Shown: positions 1 to 7,796, numbered from the stretch's first letter. The stretch: 13,636 bases of DNA from Ignavibacteriaceae bacterium (GCA_023231105.1 JALNWB010000110.1:1-13636); one strand, 5' to 3'. Numbers and translations are program-made. Notes: generated by a model from the sequence alone, not told the origin.

Positions 1-1004
1 AATAATTTTCTCCAGCTTCCGGAAAATTTACCAATGTCGCCCCGTTGACTTAATTTGCCTTCCCGGTTGGCTTCAACCAACATGTCTGCTTCTCTTAATA
101 AACTATCGATGGTTTCAACTTCTTTATTAAAAGCGATAGCAAGGGCATCTTTATCTGAAGCAAGTTTTACTTTTTGAATATTACCGGCTGAAATTTGTTC
201 GGCAGCATAAATTTTTTCTTTCTGTGCTGATTGAAGTTCGATGAACAATTCAGTTAGTTCTCCAACCTCATCTTTTGATTTGTTTTCAATTACCAACTCG
301 TAATTACCGAGTGCAAATTCTCTAACAATTTCTTTTAATTTGTTGATTGGCTTTGTAACAGCCGGGGCAAGGTAAAGCACGTTAAAAAGATAAACCAAAG
401 CTCCAAAAAGAGCCCCCAAGATGGTTAAGAGACCAGCATCAGAAACCGTATCTTTTACTTTTTTATTCAGTTCATCTGATTTAAGCGTTAAATTCTTATT
501 AATTCTCTCAAATTTTTCCACTAATTTTTTACCGACTTCTTCACCGGATGACGTGGCAATATCTGACGCCATTTCATAACTTTGTGAAGCGGCGGCGCTC
601 AAAATTCCGTCTGCAACAACGTTTTTATATTCATTCCAAATTCCTCTAACTTCAATTAAATCGTTTTTAGTAGTTCCTTCAAAATTTGAATTGAGAAGCG
701 AATCTAAGGCTAATTCAATATTTTTTTTCCCTTGATTAAACGCCTTGATATTTTCGCCGAATTTTGAACCAAAAGCAGGAATAGTGGTTTGGAGCAAAAC
801 AAACTGTGTTTTTTGGAACGTAGAATAAATATTAGAAACCTGCTGCTGTGGAATAACATATTCTTTTACCAACTGATCTTTTACATCTGATATTTTTTCT
901 AAATAGACGTACCCGACTAAGGCTATTATGGTTGAAATTGCTCCCAGAAAGGTGTACCCCCCTTGTATTTTCCTAACAAACTTTAGATTTTTAAACCAAT
1001 TCAT
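1..1004 (-). CDS. Methyl-accepting chemotaxis protein MCP-A, N-terminal part (cut by window edge)
   Basis: An open frame runs from ATG at 1004 off the left edge (334 codons plus two bases), so only the sensor half is visible. The start is set by MNWFKNL, the same N-terminus as MCP-B, and by GGAG five bases upstream (1013-1010). TM1 is at about residues 17-36 and TM2 at about 189-212. Between them lies a mostly helical periplasmic region of about 150 residues, typical of four-helix-bundle (4HB_MCP-like) sensors. A HAMP domain follows at about 211-265 (PINKLKEIV, then DEVGEL). Further HAMP-like or helical linker sequence follows at about 266-334, with the GKLSQRG and GSWRKL motifs seen in poly-HAMP receptors. 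The conserved signalling hairpin must lie beyond the edge. The ligand cannot be inferred. It is on the same strand as the TonB-domain gene upstream, 119 bp away, so co-transcription is possible but not shown. A GGGGGG run occurs at codons 15-16. Confidence 0.9.
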   Translation of the reverse strand, partial: MNWFKNLKFVRKIQGGYTFLGAISTIIALVGYVYLEKISDVKDQLVKEYVIPQQQVSNIYSTFQKTQFVLLQTTIPAFGSKFGENIKAFNQGKKNIELALDSLLNSNFEGTTKNDLIEVRGIWNEYKNVVADGILSAAASQSYEMASDIATSSGEEVGKKLVEKFERINKNLTLKSDELNKKVKDTVSDAGLLTILGALFGALVYLFNVLYLAPAVTKPINKLKEIVREFALGNYELVIENKSKDEVGELTELFIELQSAQKEKIYAAEQISAGNIQKVKLASDKDALAIAFNKEVETIDSLLREADMLVEANREGKLSQRGDIGKFSGSWRKL

Positions 1005-1009
1005 TTTAT

Positions 1010-1013
1010 CTCC
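1010..1013 (-). promoter_or_regulatory. Shine-Dalgarno GGAG for MCP-A
   Basis: GGAG on the minus strand, with a five-base ATAAA spacer before the ATG at 1004. It supports the start chosen for this receptor. Many Bacteroidota lack clear Shine-Dalgarno sites, so its presence here is mildly informative about the organism. Confidence 0.6.
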
Positions 1014-1123
1014 GAGATTAATTAAATTTAATTTGGACAATCGCTTCCCCTTGCAGGGTGCAATCAATTATTCATTATCCATCAAACATCTTCCGTCAAA
1101 TATCGTGGTTTGCCGAAGTCCTG

Positions 1124-1531
1124 TCATTTCATTTTAAACGTGACAGGCAATGACAATTTTACTTTAACAGCAATATCACCGTTTTTCCCAGGGGTGAATT
1201 TTGAATCTTTTACAGCTTTAACCGCAGCTTCATCACAACCGCCACCGAGTCCTTTGATAACTTTAACATCGTCAACTTTTCCCTGTTCATCAACATAGAT
1301 CAAAAGATAAAGTTTACCGCTTAAGCCGGCTTTTTTTGCCATTTCAGGGTAAACAATCCTTTTGATAATGGCTTCAAGTCCGCCAATAGGCGCAGGCATT
1401 GTTTCTGCAAATGCAGCGTAGGGATCTTCTTGCGGCGGTTCTAATACTTCTGATTTAGGAATTGCGATAAGTGAGTTCATTAATACAAGCGTAAAAATGA
1501 AAAATACAAAACTTGGAATTTTTATCTTCAT
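1124..1531 (-). CDS. Small exported TonB C-terminal-domain protein
   Basis: A 135-residue protein. Residues 1-24 form a hydrophobic segment (MKIK then IPSFVFFIFTLVLMN) that is either a signal peptide or a single membrane anchor. A short acidic, proline-containing linker follows (about 25-45). Residues about 46-135 match the TonB C-terminal fold: APIGGLEAI, then YPEMAKKAGLSGKLYL, VDEQGKVDDVKVIKG, CDEAAVKAVKDSKFTPGK and a final beta strand LSLPVTFKMK. Canonical TonB has a long proline-rich spacer to cross the periplasm and works with ExbB/ExbD. This protein has neither the long spacer nor those neighbours, so it is probably a periplasmic TonB-domain protein of the stand-alone kind common in Bacteroidota and Ignavibacteria. 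Its partner is unknown. It sits between MCP-A (119 bp downstream) and MCP-B (213 bp upstream) on the same strand. No strong Shine-Dalgarno is visible, only a purine-rich AAAGAAAA. Confidence 0.85.
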   Translation of the reverse strand: MKIKIPSFVFFIFTLVLMNSLIAIPKSEVLEPPQEDPYAAFAETMPAPIGGLEAIIKRIVYPEMAKKAGLSGKLYLLIYVDEQGKVDDVKVIKGLGGGCDEAAVKAVKDSKFTPGKNGDIAVKVKLSLPVTFKMK

Positions 1532-1580
1532 AATATTTTTCTTTAAAGTTATTTGAATAATTTTTTATTAATATTTACAG

Positions 1581-1603
1581 TAATGTCCGGATAAATAACA
1601 TTA
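1581..1603. promoter_or_regulatory. Inverted repeat upstream of the TonB-domain gene (possible operator)
   Basis: TAATGT (1581-1586) and ACATTA (1598-1603) form a perfect 6-bp inverted repeat around 11 bases. It is centred about 60 bp upstream of the ATG at 1531, where a regulator of this gene could bind. The surrounding region is very AT-rich, so chance is a real alternative. No convincing -35/-10 pair was found beside it. Confidence 0.25.
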
Positions 1604-1744
1604 AATCGTTTACTAACTGGAACAATAAAACCAAACTAATAATTATTTATATTATCGAAGTTTTTTCAAAAATCTTTATAAGAAACTTTGAAATATTTTT
1701 TTTGTTAGTTTGAACGTTAAAAATAAGTTCAACTTTTCATGTAA

Positions 1745-3685
1745 TTAATGCCAGCCATTATTTTTTACAATAGATTCTTCTCTTATGTACTTATTTGAAC
1801 TTTTTTCTGTTACTTTACGATTCTCAGATATATTTACTTTTTTATCAATCTTAAATCGTGAAGTTAATTCTTGAAGGTTTACGGTTAATCTGTTTAAGTC
1901 TTCTGCCGCACGCGCTATTTGTTGTATGCCTGCAGCGCTTTCCTGTGTTACACTACTTATGGCTTCTATGTTCTTACTTATCTGTTCTGCCGCACTTGAT
2001 TGTTCTTCACTTGCTGCGGCTACCTGGGTGGACATATCCACCACTTGTTCTACTCCAACTATTATTTCTTTTAACGATTGTCCCGCTTTATCTGCCAAGG
2101 CTTTCCCTCTTTCTACTTCTTCCGTTCCTCTGTTCATCGATTCTACAGCTCCGCCTGTATCTTTCTGTATCTGCTTTATCATCACCGCGATTTCTTTGGT
2201 CGCTTTGGTGGTTCTTTCCGCTAACTTTCTTACTTCATCTGCTACTACCGCAAAGCCTCTTCCTTGTTCTCCGGCGCGAGCAGCTTCAATTGCAGCATTC
2301 AATGCCAATAGATTTGTTTGATCGGCAATATCGTTTATCACTTGTACTATTTCGCCAATTTGATCGCTTCCTTTGCCTAACGCATTAACGGTTTCTGCTG
2401 ATTTTTTTACTACTTCGGCAACGCGGTTCATTCCTTCTATGGTTTGATCAACTACTTTCCCTCCTTCTTTGGCAATAGTGCCTGCGCTTTTTGCCGCTTC
2501 GGCAGATTTGGAAGAATTCTGCGAGGTCTCAAGGATTGTTTTTGTCATCTCTTCAACAGCACTTGCTATTTCGGTAGTTTGAGCCGATTGTTCTTGAGAA
2601 CCGGCCGCCATCTCTTCACTACTGGATGAAATTTCGCTGCTTGCGCTTGCGGTTGCTTCTACGGCTGCAGTAACTTGTTCTATCATTTCTTTCATATTCA
2701 AAACTACTTTATTGAATCCATCAAAGAGCGATCCGATAACATCGTTTTTTTCTTTTTCAAGTTGAACTGTCAAATCGCCGTTAGCGAGGTTATCCATTTC
2801 AACCAGCAGTTTTCCGGCGTTTCTCTCTAAATAATTTCTTTGCTCTTCCGATTCCTTAACTGCATCTTCTACTTTTCTTTCAACACCGGCTTTTTCTTCA
2901 CGCAATTCCTGATTAGCTTTTCTAATATTCTCAACCATTTTATTGAATGAATTTGCAAGAATACCAAATTCATCTTTTGAGTTAATGGAAACCGTAACAT
3001 CAAGATCACCTTTAAGAATCTTTTCCGTCGCACTAACTAATTTTTGTAGGTAACCGGTAAGCCAACGCGTTACGAATAAGGATGTCCCGATAGTCAGTAA
3101 TATTATGATTCCAATTGAGATAGAGGTCATGGTTATTTGCGAAGCAATCATCTGATTCATTTCTGCAAAAGATACGCTTGCTTCCTGCTGAGCCTTCTCT
3201 GCAATTAAATTTACCTCTTCAATTAATTGATCACAAACCTTATCAAATTTACCCATCACCTCATTACCCATTTCCTCGCTTTGAGTATAAGCTCCGAACA
3301 TTTCCGAGCCGGTTTCAAGAATTTTATCGAGATCAACTTTAGTTTTATTTAGTTCGCTGACAATCTGGTTATCGTCTTTAGACAAAGAAAGGAGCTTATC
3401 GATTTCTGTATTAGCTTGCTGCTGGTTTTTGCGTGCAGAATCCAGCGAACTTTTATCTTTTACCAAACTTGCATCCGATGCAAATTGCCAAATGTTTGCG
3501 ACTCTTAACTGTAGATTTTTACTTGATGCAATCTTTTCTTCATCCAAACTATAAGCGTGTACGTCAGATTTAAATTCACTCATCTGTAGCACGACATACA
3601 TTGCAGCGAATACCATCATTGTAGAAATCGCTCCAAGTCCTAAAAACATTTTTGTTCTTACGGAAAGATTTTTAAACCAGTTCAT
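1745..3685 (-). CDS. Methyl-accepting chemotaxis protein MCP-B (helical periplasmic sensor, tandem HAMP)
   Basis: A 646-residue transmembrane receptor that signals through CheW to CheA. TM1 is at about 13-33. An all-helical periplasmic region spans about 34-184 (around [10 protein letters not shown]). TM2 is at about 186-206. HAMP1 is at about 207-260, and a second HAMP-like unit is at about 285-340 (NGDLTVQLE, then IGSLFDGFN). The MCP signalling domain covers about 340-615, with the hairpin tip near 450-490 ([20 protein letters not shown]). The coil arm from tip to about 615 is some 20 heptads, longer than the E. coli 36H class. E/Q pairs in SSSSEEMAA and [11 protein letters not shown] are likely methylation sites. 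The C-terminus ends NNGWH; there is no NWETF CheR/CheB tether. The start has AGAGGA (3696-3691) five bases upstream. It is the last gene of the cheW-porin-MCP unit, 17 bp after the porin. The ligand is unknown. Confidence 0.95.
   Translation of the reverse strand: MNWFKNLSVRTKMFLGLGAISTMMVFAAMYVVLQMSEFKSDVHAYSLDEEKIASSKNLQLRVANIWQFASDASLVKDKSSLDSARKNQQQANTEIDKLLSLSKDDNQIVSELNKTKVDLDKILETGSEMFGAYTQSEEMGNEVMGKFDKVCDQLIEEVNLIAEKAQQEASVSFAEMNQMIASQITMTSISIGIIILLTIGTSLFVTRWLTGYLQKLVSATEKILKGDLDVTVSINSKDEFGILANSFNKMVENIRKANQELREEKAGVERKVEDAVKESEEQRNYLERNAGKLLVEMDNLANGDLTVQLEKEKNDVIGSLFDGFNKVVLNMKEMIEQVTAAVEATASASSEISSSSEEMAAGSQEQSAQTTEIASAVEEMTKTILETSQNSSKSAEAAKSAGTIAKEGGKVVDQTIEGMNRVAEVVKKSAETVNALGKGSDQIGEIVQVINDIADQTNLLALNAAIEAARAGEQGRGFAVVADEVRKLAERTTKATKEIAVMIKQIQKDTGGAVESMNRGTEEVERGKALADKAGQSLKEIIVGVEQVVDMSTQVAAASEEQSSAAEQISKNIEAISSVTQESAAGIQQIARAAEDLNRLTVNLQELTSRFKIDKKVNISENRKVTEKSSNKYIREESIVKNNGWH
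1914..2026. repeat. 113-bp perfect repeat, MCP-B copy (other copy 13272-13384)
   Basis: Read base by base, this block inside the MCP-B C-terminal arm is identical to 13272-13384 in MCP-D, with no mismatch even at third codon positions. MCP-C differs at many synonymous sites in the same interval. Such identity suggests recent recombination or duplication rather than protein-level selection alone. Confidence 0.9.
2328..2395. repeat. 68-bp perfect repeat, MCP-B copy (other copy 6340-6407)
   Basis: Identical over 68 bases to 6340-6407 in MCP-C. It encodes [20 protein letters not shown] and a few residues on, just before the hairpin tip. Flanking sequence in the two genes differs at synonymous sites, so the identity is patchy, as expected for short conversion tracts. 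Confidence 0.85.
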
Positions 3686-3690
3686 TTTGT

Positions 3691-3696
3691 TCCTCT
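3691..3696 (-). promoter_or_regulatory. Shine-Dalgarno AGAGGA for MCP-B
   Basis: AGAGGA lies on the minus strand in the 17-bp gap between the porin stop and the MCP-B ATG, with a five-base spacer. It fixes the start at 3685 and indicates independent re-initiation within the operon. Confidence 0.65.
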
Positions 3697-3702
3697 AATT
3701 AT

Positions 3703-5064
3703 TTAAATAATTAATTGAATTCTTGAGCCCATAACAAAAGCGGTTTTTGATTTTGAGCAGTAGGCTGGATTGATTATATATTGAATATCCGGTTGAATTT
3801 TTAACCATTGTGTAAGATGAAATGAATATGTTGCTTCAAGATTTATTTCGTAAGATTTAATGATCATATCTTCTAACATAGCAGTTGTATTTCTAAACAC
3901 CGATGAATTATGTGAAAGTGCAAAAGCAACTCCCAGTTCATCTTCATCTCTCCCGCTAAACAAACATCTACATTTGAATCCGGCACCAAAGTAAAAGTCA
4001 ATAGGATTTGTAATTTTGTTAGCGTATCCAATTCGTAAAAAGCCTGATAAATTTTTATTAAGATTTTCAAAATTTGCTGCGAGTAACTTTTCGGCTGTGA
4101 GATAAAAACCGTAATTTTTTTTTAATGAGATAATATTCTTAGAGCCACCCTCAAAATTATTTTTGTCGAAATTTGATGTATAAGTCCACGCACCAAATGC
4201 AATTTTACTATTGAGTTGTTCGTTTTCGCTTTTAACTATTCCAAGCTCGGCAATTAATAATAGTCCCTCATTTCTATCAAAAATGATGTGAGTTCCGTAT
4301 GGATTTTTCGGGTCGCCGGGGACTCCATCTAAAATAGCTGTCTGAATATAATTTCCACTTTCCGACTCAAATTTTAATCTAACTGCTACGGAAGTTGTAG
4401 GGAAAATTGATGGTCCGTTCAAACCGCTCTTTGCAATTTCAGCACCGATGCCGTGTGAAGGATTTATAAAAATGCAGGAAGTTTCTCTTACATCAAATTC
4501 CGAATTGAGATCATATAAACCAGTTGCGATTGAGAACTGTTCCTCAAAGAATTTTTTCTCTATAAGGAACTGATATAATTTCCATGTTGGAGTTGCTTCT
4601 ATATTGCTTATGCCTTGCGATGCACCGACTAATTCGTTTGGAGCTGCGCCGCTGTTACCCAAAAAGTGTATTAAAAAGTTTGTATTTTCCCATCCAAAAC
4701 TCTTTCCAAGATTAGCTAAAAGTATAACATCTATGTTATCAAGTGTTGTTGTGGCTCTATCAATTCCACCGTATATATTTGAAAACATTTCCCCTTTGTA
4801 AACAAACTCAAAATCCAACCCGGATTCGCTAAGATTATTTCTTATACCCCACCAATCATCGCTGAGATTACTTCTTTGTAGTAAATTCAAAAGGAGCGGT
4901 TCTTTTTCTTTATTTAATTCTGCGCTATTATGAGGAGAATAAGCCGTAGTATTAGAACTAGCAATGCCGGAAGTAAATAATAAAGTATCGTTGTCTTTGA
5001 ACTGAGCTTTTTCAATAGAACAGAGTAAGATCATTATTGCCAAAAAAATAATTTTGTTAATCAT
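3703..5064 (-). CDS. OprB-family carbohydrate-selective outer-membrane porin
   Basis: A 453-residue predicted beta-barrel porin. Residues 1-20 are a signal peptide (hydrophobic IIFLAIMILLCSI, likely cut after EKA). No good lipobox is present, since the residue before Cys is Leu. About 50 variable residues follow, then features I recognise from OprB-type porins: DDWWGIRNNLSESGLDFEF (69-87), GLYDLNSEFDV (182-192), PSHGIGAEIAKSGLNGPS (202-219), alternating barrel strands through the middle, and a C-terminal strand with YSFHLTQWLKIQPDIQY (413-429). The family passes sugars and other small solutes across the outer membrane. The last residues are QLII rather than the usual aromatic end, and there are unusual cysteines (KCRC at 364-367, Cys436). 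Its ATG overlaps the last 8 bp of cheW, so translation is probably coupled, and it ends 17 bp before MCP-B. The substrate cannot be read from sequence. Confidence 0.82.
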   Translation of the reverse strand: MINKIIFLAIMILLCSIEKAQFKDNDTLLFTSGIASSNTTAYSPHNSAELNKEKEPLLLNLLQRSNLSDDWWGIRNNLSESGLDFEFVYKGEMFSNIYGGIDRATTTLDNIDVILLANLGKSFGWENTNFLIHFLGNSGAAPNELVGASQGISNIEATPTWKLYQFLIEKKFFEEQFSIATGLYDLNSEFDVRETSCIFINPSHGIGAEIAKSGLNGPSIFPTTSVAVRLKFESESGNYIQTAILDGVPGDPKNPYGTHIIFDRNEGLLLIAELGIVKSENEQLNSKIAFGAWTYTSNFDKNNFEGGSKNIISLKKNYGFYLTAEKLLAANFENLNKNLSGFLRIGYANKITNPIDFYFGAGFKCRCLFSGRDEDELGVAFALSHNSSVFRNTTAMLEDMIIKSYEINLEATYSFHLTQWLKIQPDIQYIINPAYCSKSKTAFVMGSRIQLII

Positions 5065-5557
5065 TTTTAGGTTCCATCACGTTCTTTAATTGAACGTTTT
5101 CCACTTTTGATAAGATTTTTTCAAGATCGATAAGGATCAACAATCTATCTTCAAGTTTGCCCACCGCTTTTATGTATTCTGAGTTGATTCCCATAGCCAG
5201 ACTCGGTGGGGCTTCGGTTACGTTTTTGGGAATTCGCAAAACTTCGTTAACAGAATCAACTATAAATCCCACGGTTTTACCGCTTACTTCCATAACGATA
5301 ATGCGGGTGTTCTTATCCGGTTCTTTTTTTGGCATACCGAATTTTAGGCGTAAATCTATAACAGGAATTACCCTGCCTCTAAGATTAATTACACCGTTAA
5401 CAAAATCCGGTGCATTTGGCACTTTTGTAACCTGAGACATTCTATTTATTTCTTGTACATATAAAATATCTATCCCAAATTCCTCGCTTCCAATAAAAAA
5501 ACTTACAAGTTGAAGCACCTCCGAGGTTTCTTTTTGCTGTTCATCAAAGTATGCCAT
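5057..5557 (-). CDS. cheW: CheW chemotaxis adaptor protein
   Basis: A 166-residue cytoplasmic adaptor that links chemoreceptor tips to CheA in the signalling array. A single CheW domain runs from about residue 14 to 152, with the usual landmarks: LVSFFIGSEEFGIDI (17-31), VQEINRM, VPNAPDFVNGVINLRGRVIPVIDLR (46-70, with the conserved NLRG), TVGFIVDSVNEVLRIP (95-110) and YIKAVGKLEDRLLILIDLEKIL (128-149). Short charged tails flank the domain, and length is normal for the family. The start has AAGGG (5569-5565) seven bases upstream. It is the first gene of a minus-strand unit: its stop lies 8 bp inside the porin, then MCP-B follows. MCP-C upstream is insulated from it by a terminator, so transcription probably begins in the roughly 160 bp between that terminator and this start. 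I saw no convincing promoter there. Confidence 0.96.
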   Translation of the reverse strand: MAYFDEQQKETSEVLQLVSFFIGSEEFGIDILYVQEINRMSQVTKVPNAPDFVNGVINLRGRVIPVIDLRLKFGMPKKEPDKNTRIIVMEVSGKTVGFIVDSVNEVLRIPKNVTEAPPSLAMGINSEYIKAVGKLEDRLLILIDLEKILSKVENVQLKNVMEPKND

Positions 5558-5564
5558 TGTTAAA

Positions 5565-5569
5565 CCCTT
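5565..5569 (-). promoter_or_regulatory. Shine-Dalgarno AAGGG for cheW
   Basis: AAGGG with a seven-base spacer to the ATG at 5557. It supports this start for CheW. Confidence 0.55.
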
Positions 5570-5718
5570 GGCTAATATTAATAATTATCTGTTTGTTGAA
5601 ACTATCATCGTACTATATATTATTTTATTTAGTTATTCATGATTTTAGAGATGTTTAACGAATTTGGGATTTAATGAGAGCTGAAGAATGTTGTATGATT
5701 GGCTGGAATAGACTCTTT

Positions 5719-5750
5719 AGAAAAAAGGAGAGACACCTTTGTGTCTCTCC
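5719..5750 (-). terminator. Intrinsic terminator of MCP-C
   Basis: On the minus strand, GGAGAGACAC (5750-5741), a 4-base AAAG loop (5740-5737) and GTGTCTCTCC (5736-5727) form a perfect 10-bp stem. It is followed at once by six T (5726-5721). This is a textbook rho-independent terminator, starting 9 bases after the MCP-C stop codon. It separates MCP-C transcription from the cheW-porin-MCP-B unit downstream. Confidence 0.92.
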
Positions 5751-5870
5751 GAATAGCAATTAATGATGAACTAATACTCCATTTGAGCGAACTGCCAAAT
5801 GGCTTTTTTCTGTGGGAGATTTTCCGTTTCCGTTCGATCTGTCTGAGGATGATGCATCAATTTTAAATCG
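5751..5870. repeat. C-terminal tail repeat, MCP-C copy (other copy about 13097-13216)
   Basis: About 120 bp covering nine bases past the stop, the stop itself and the Ser/Asn/Gly-rich tail. It is closely similar (roughly nine in ten bases by eye) to MCP-D and unlike the MCP-B tail. Similarity continues into the nine bases past the stop, so it is not only protein-level conservation. Confidence 0.75.
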
Positions 5871-7796
5871 TGAAGTTAATTCTTGCAGGTTAAGGGTTAA
5901 TCTGTTTAAGTCTTCTGCGGCTCGTGCTATTTGTTCTACTCCCGACGCGCTTTCGTGAGTTACACTGCTAATGGCTTCTACGTTCTTACTGATTTGTTCA
6001 GCCGCGCTTGACTGTTCTTCACTTGCTGCCGCTACCTGGGTGGACATATCCAGTACTTGTTCTACTCCTACTATTATCTCTTTCAATGATTGGCCTGCTT
6101 TATCGGCAAGCGCTTTTCCTTTTTCTACTTCTTCCGTTCCCTTGTTCATCGACTCTACCGCTCCACCGGTATCTTTCTGTATCTGTTTGATCATCACAGC
6201 GATTTCTTTGGTGGCTTTCGTTGTTCTCTCTGCTAACTTTCTTACTTCATCGGCTACTACCGCAAAGCCTCTTCCTTGTTCTCCCGCTCTTGCTGCTTCT
6301 ATCGCTGCATTTAACGCAAGCAGATTGGTTTGATCCGCTATATCGTTTATCACTTGTACTATTTCGCCAATTTGATCGCTTCCTTTGCCTAACGCATTAA
6401 CGGTTTCCGCTGATTTTTTTACTACTTCAGCAATACGGTTCATTCCTTCTATTGTTTGATTAACTACTTTGCCTCCTTCTCTTGCAATAGTGCCCGCGTT
6501 TTTTGCAGCTTCGGCTGAGCGGGATGAATTCTGTGAAGTTTCTAAAATTGTTTTTGTCATTTCTTCTACGGCTCCGGCTATTTCCGTGGTTTGACTGCTT
6601 TGTTCTTGCGAACCGGCAGCCATTTCCTCGCTGCTGGAAGAAATTTGAGCGCTTGCACTTGCCGTAGCTTCTACAGCATCCATGACCTGAATAATAAGCT
6701 GCTTGATATTATTAACAGCCTGATTGAAACCGATAAAAAGTTTCCCGATTTCGTCATCCTTTTCTCCTTTTAACTGTATGGTTAAATCACCAAGGGAGAA
6801 TTTTTCAATCGCGTTTAACATTACATTAACATTTTTAGCGAGATATGTTTTTTGTTTTTCAGATTCTTCAACGGCAGTTTCAACTTTTTTCTGAATACTG
6901 TTTTTCTCGTCTATTAACTCAAGATTTTTGTGGTTGATACTCTCTACCATCAGGTTGAAATTCTTTGATAGTTTGCCAAGTTCATCTTCAGCAATAATTT
7001 CAACATAAACATCGGTTTTCCCTTCACTAACTTTTTGTGCGGCATTATTAAGCGCAAAGATGGGTTTCCCTATCATCTTCGAAACAAAAATTGCGATGAA
7101 GAGCATAAGAATTGTCCCAACCGCTGATATTCCGGCGATGACAATAGATTTATCAGTAACCGCACTGTAGATAGGCTGCATATCAGCCATTACTTCAAAT
7201 GCTCCGTGAATTTCGCCAACCTTCCAGCCTTCCATTTTTGTACCGGTGATATCTTTGCCGTCATTTCGACCCCAATATTCGAGCGACTTTTCAGGTTCAC
7301 CATGGCAGCTCATGCACTCTTCTGTTAATTTAACTGGTCTGAAAAACCTTATTCTATTAGTTTTCTCATCAACTTCATATAATTCTTTCTCGTTACCCGA
7401 TTCAAATTTTTTCAATATAGCCGCTTCATAATCATCCGGTTGATTATTCTGGTTACGCGGCGAAAATTTCGGCACTTTAAATTCAAAATTCAGTTCTTTT
7501 GCTTTGCTTCTTGCAGTTTTCATTGCGGCAAAAATGGGAACAGTTAAAAGTACATCTTCCAACCGGGTGATATCTTGTTTAAATATTCCGGAGCTATGCT
7601 GCTTCGATGTATATTCACGAACAGCTTCGGCAGATAGGATAAGGGTTCGCGCTTGGTCTATTTTTCCCGAAATAAGTGTTTCTTTGTACAAATTCTTAAA
7701 GAAAAAATAACTGATTAATCCTGTTAAGAGTGAGACTGCTAAAAGGGGAATCAGAATCTTTCTTTGTATCGGCAGTTTATTGAACATTTTTGACAT
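5760..7796 (-). CDS. Heme-sensor methyl-accepting chemotaxis protein MCP-C (DUF3365/Tll0287-like CxxCH domain)
   Basis: A 678-residue receptor. TM1 is at about 14-33. The periplasmic domain (about 34-215) resembles the DUF3365/Tll0287 c-type heme family: LRFFRPV-type strand before CMSCHGEP (161-168), then a [13 protein letters not shown] strand (190-202). Cys161, Cys164 and His165 form a CxxCH heme-attachment motif, so the expected input is redox state, oxygen or NO. This is inference; such domains have been linked to redox or gas sensing. TM2 is at about 217-238, HAMP at about 240-292, and a second HAMP-like unit at about 322-375 ([17 protein letters not shown]). The signalling domain spans about 372-646 with the tip near 482-525, almost identical to MCP-B. 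A flexible tail (about 647-678) ends SNGVLVHH, with no NWETF. The start has AAAGG (7809-7805) eight bases upstream; a second Met at codon 4 is possible. It is monocistronic by its terminator and divergent from the hybrid kinase. Confidence 0.94.
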   Translation of the reverse strand: MSKMFNKLPIQRKILIPLLAVSLLTGLISYFFFKNLYKETLISGKIDQARTLILSAEAVREYTSKQHSSGIFKQDITRLEDVLLTVPIFAAMKTARSKAKELNFEFKVPKFSPRNQNNQPDDYEAAILKKFESGNEKELYEVDEKTNRIRFFRPVKLTEECMSCHGEPEKSLEYWGRNDGKDITGTKMEGWKVGEIHGAFEVMADMQPIYSAVTDKSIVIAGISAVGTILMLFIAIFVSKMIGKPIFALNNAAQKVSEGKTDVYVEIIAEDELGKLSKNFNLMVESINHKNLELIDEKNSIQKKVETAVEESEKQKTYLAKNVNVMLNAIEKFSLGDLTIQLKGEKDDEIGKLFIGFNQAVNNIKQLIIQVMDAVEATASASAQISSSSEEMAAGSQEQSSQTTEIAGAVEEMTKTILETSQNSSRSAEAAKNAGTIAREGGKVVNQTIEGMNRIAEVVKKSAETVNALGKGSDQIGEIVQVINDIADQTNLLALNAAIEAARAGEQGRGFAVVADEVRKLAERTTKATKEIAVMIKQIQKDTGGAVESMNKGTEEVEKGKALADKAGQSLKEIIVGVEQVLDMSTQVAAASEEQSSAAEQISKNVEAISSVTHESASGVEQIARAAEDLNRLTLNLQELTSRFKIDASSSDRSNGNGKSPTEKSHLAVRSNGVLVHH
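6340..6407. repeat. 68-bp perfect repeat, MCP-C copy (other copy 2328-2395)
   Basis: Partner of the MCP-B block, in the same orientation about 4 kb away. It shows that the patchy DNA identity among these receptors is not limited to the B/D pair. Confidence 0.85.

Noticed and set aside
957..962. C6/G6 homopolymer at codons 15-16 of MCP-A as a phase-variation switch
   Set aside because: Six bases is short for slippage-driven phase variation, and the frame is open as read. It would need population data to be taken further.
928..1298. Plus-strand open frames of 69 and 62 residues across the MCP-A start and the TonB-domain gene
   Set aside because: They overlap supported minus-strand genes, and their compositions look like shadows with no recognisable protein.
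1707..1734. Bulged hairpin AGTT(T)GAAC / GTTCAACT downstream of MCP-B as a terminator
   Set aside because: On the minus strand it is followed by an A-rich, not T-rich, stretch; the loop is 11 bases and the stem is AT-rich and bulged.
1858..2388. Plus-strand open frames of 176 and 131 residues (1858-2388, 1926-2321) opposite MCP-B, with look-alikes at 5971-6333 and 13216-13422
   Set aside because: They lie antisense to well-supported receptor genes. They resemble one another only because the underlying MCP genes are near-identical. They show Leu/Ser-rich composition typical of antisense frames.
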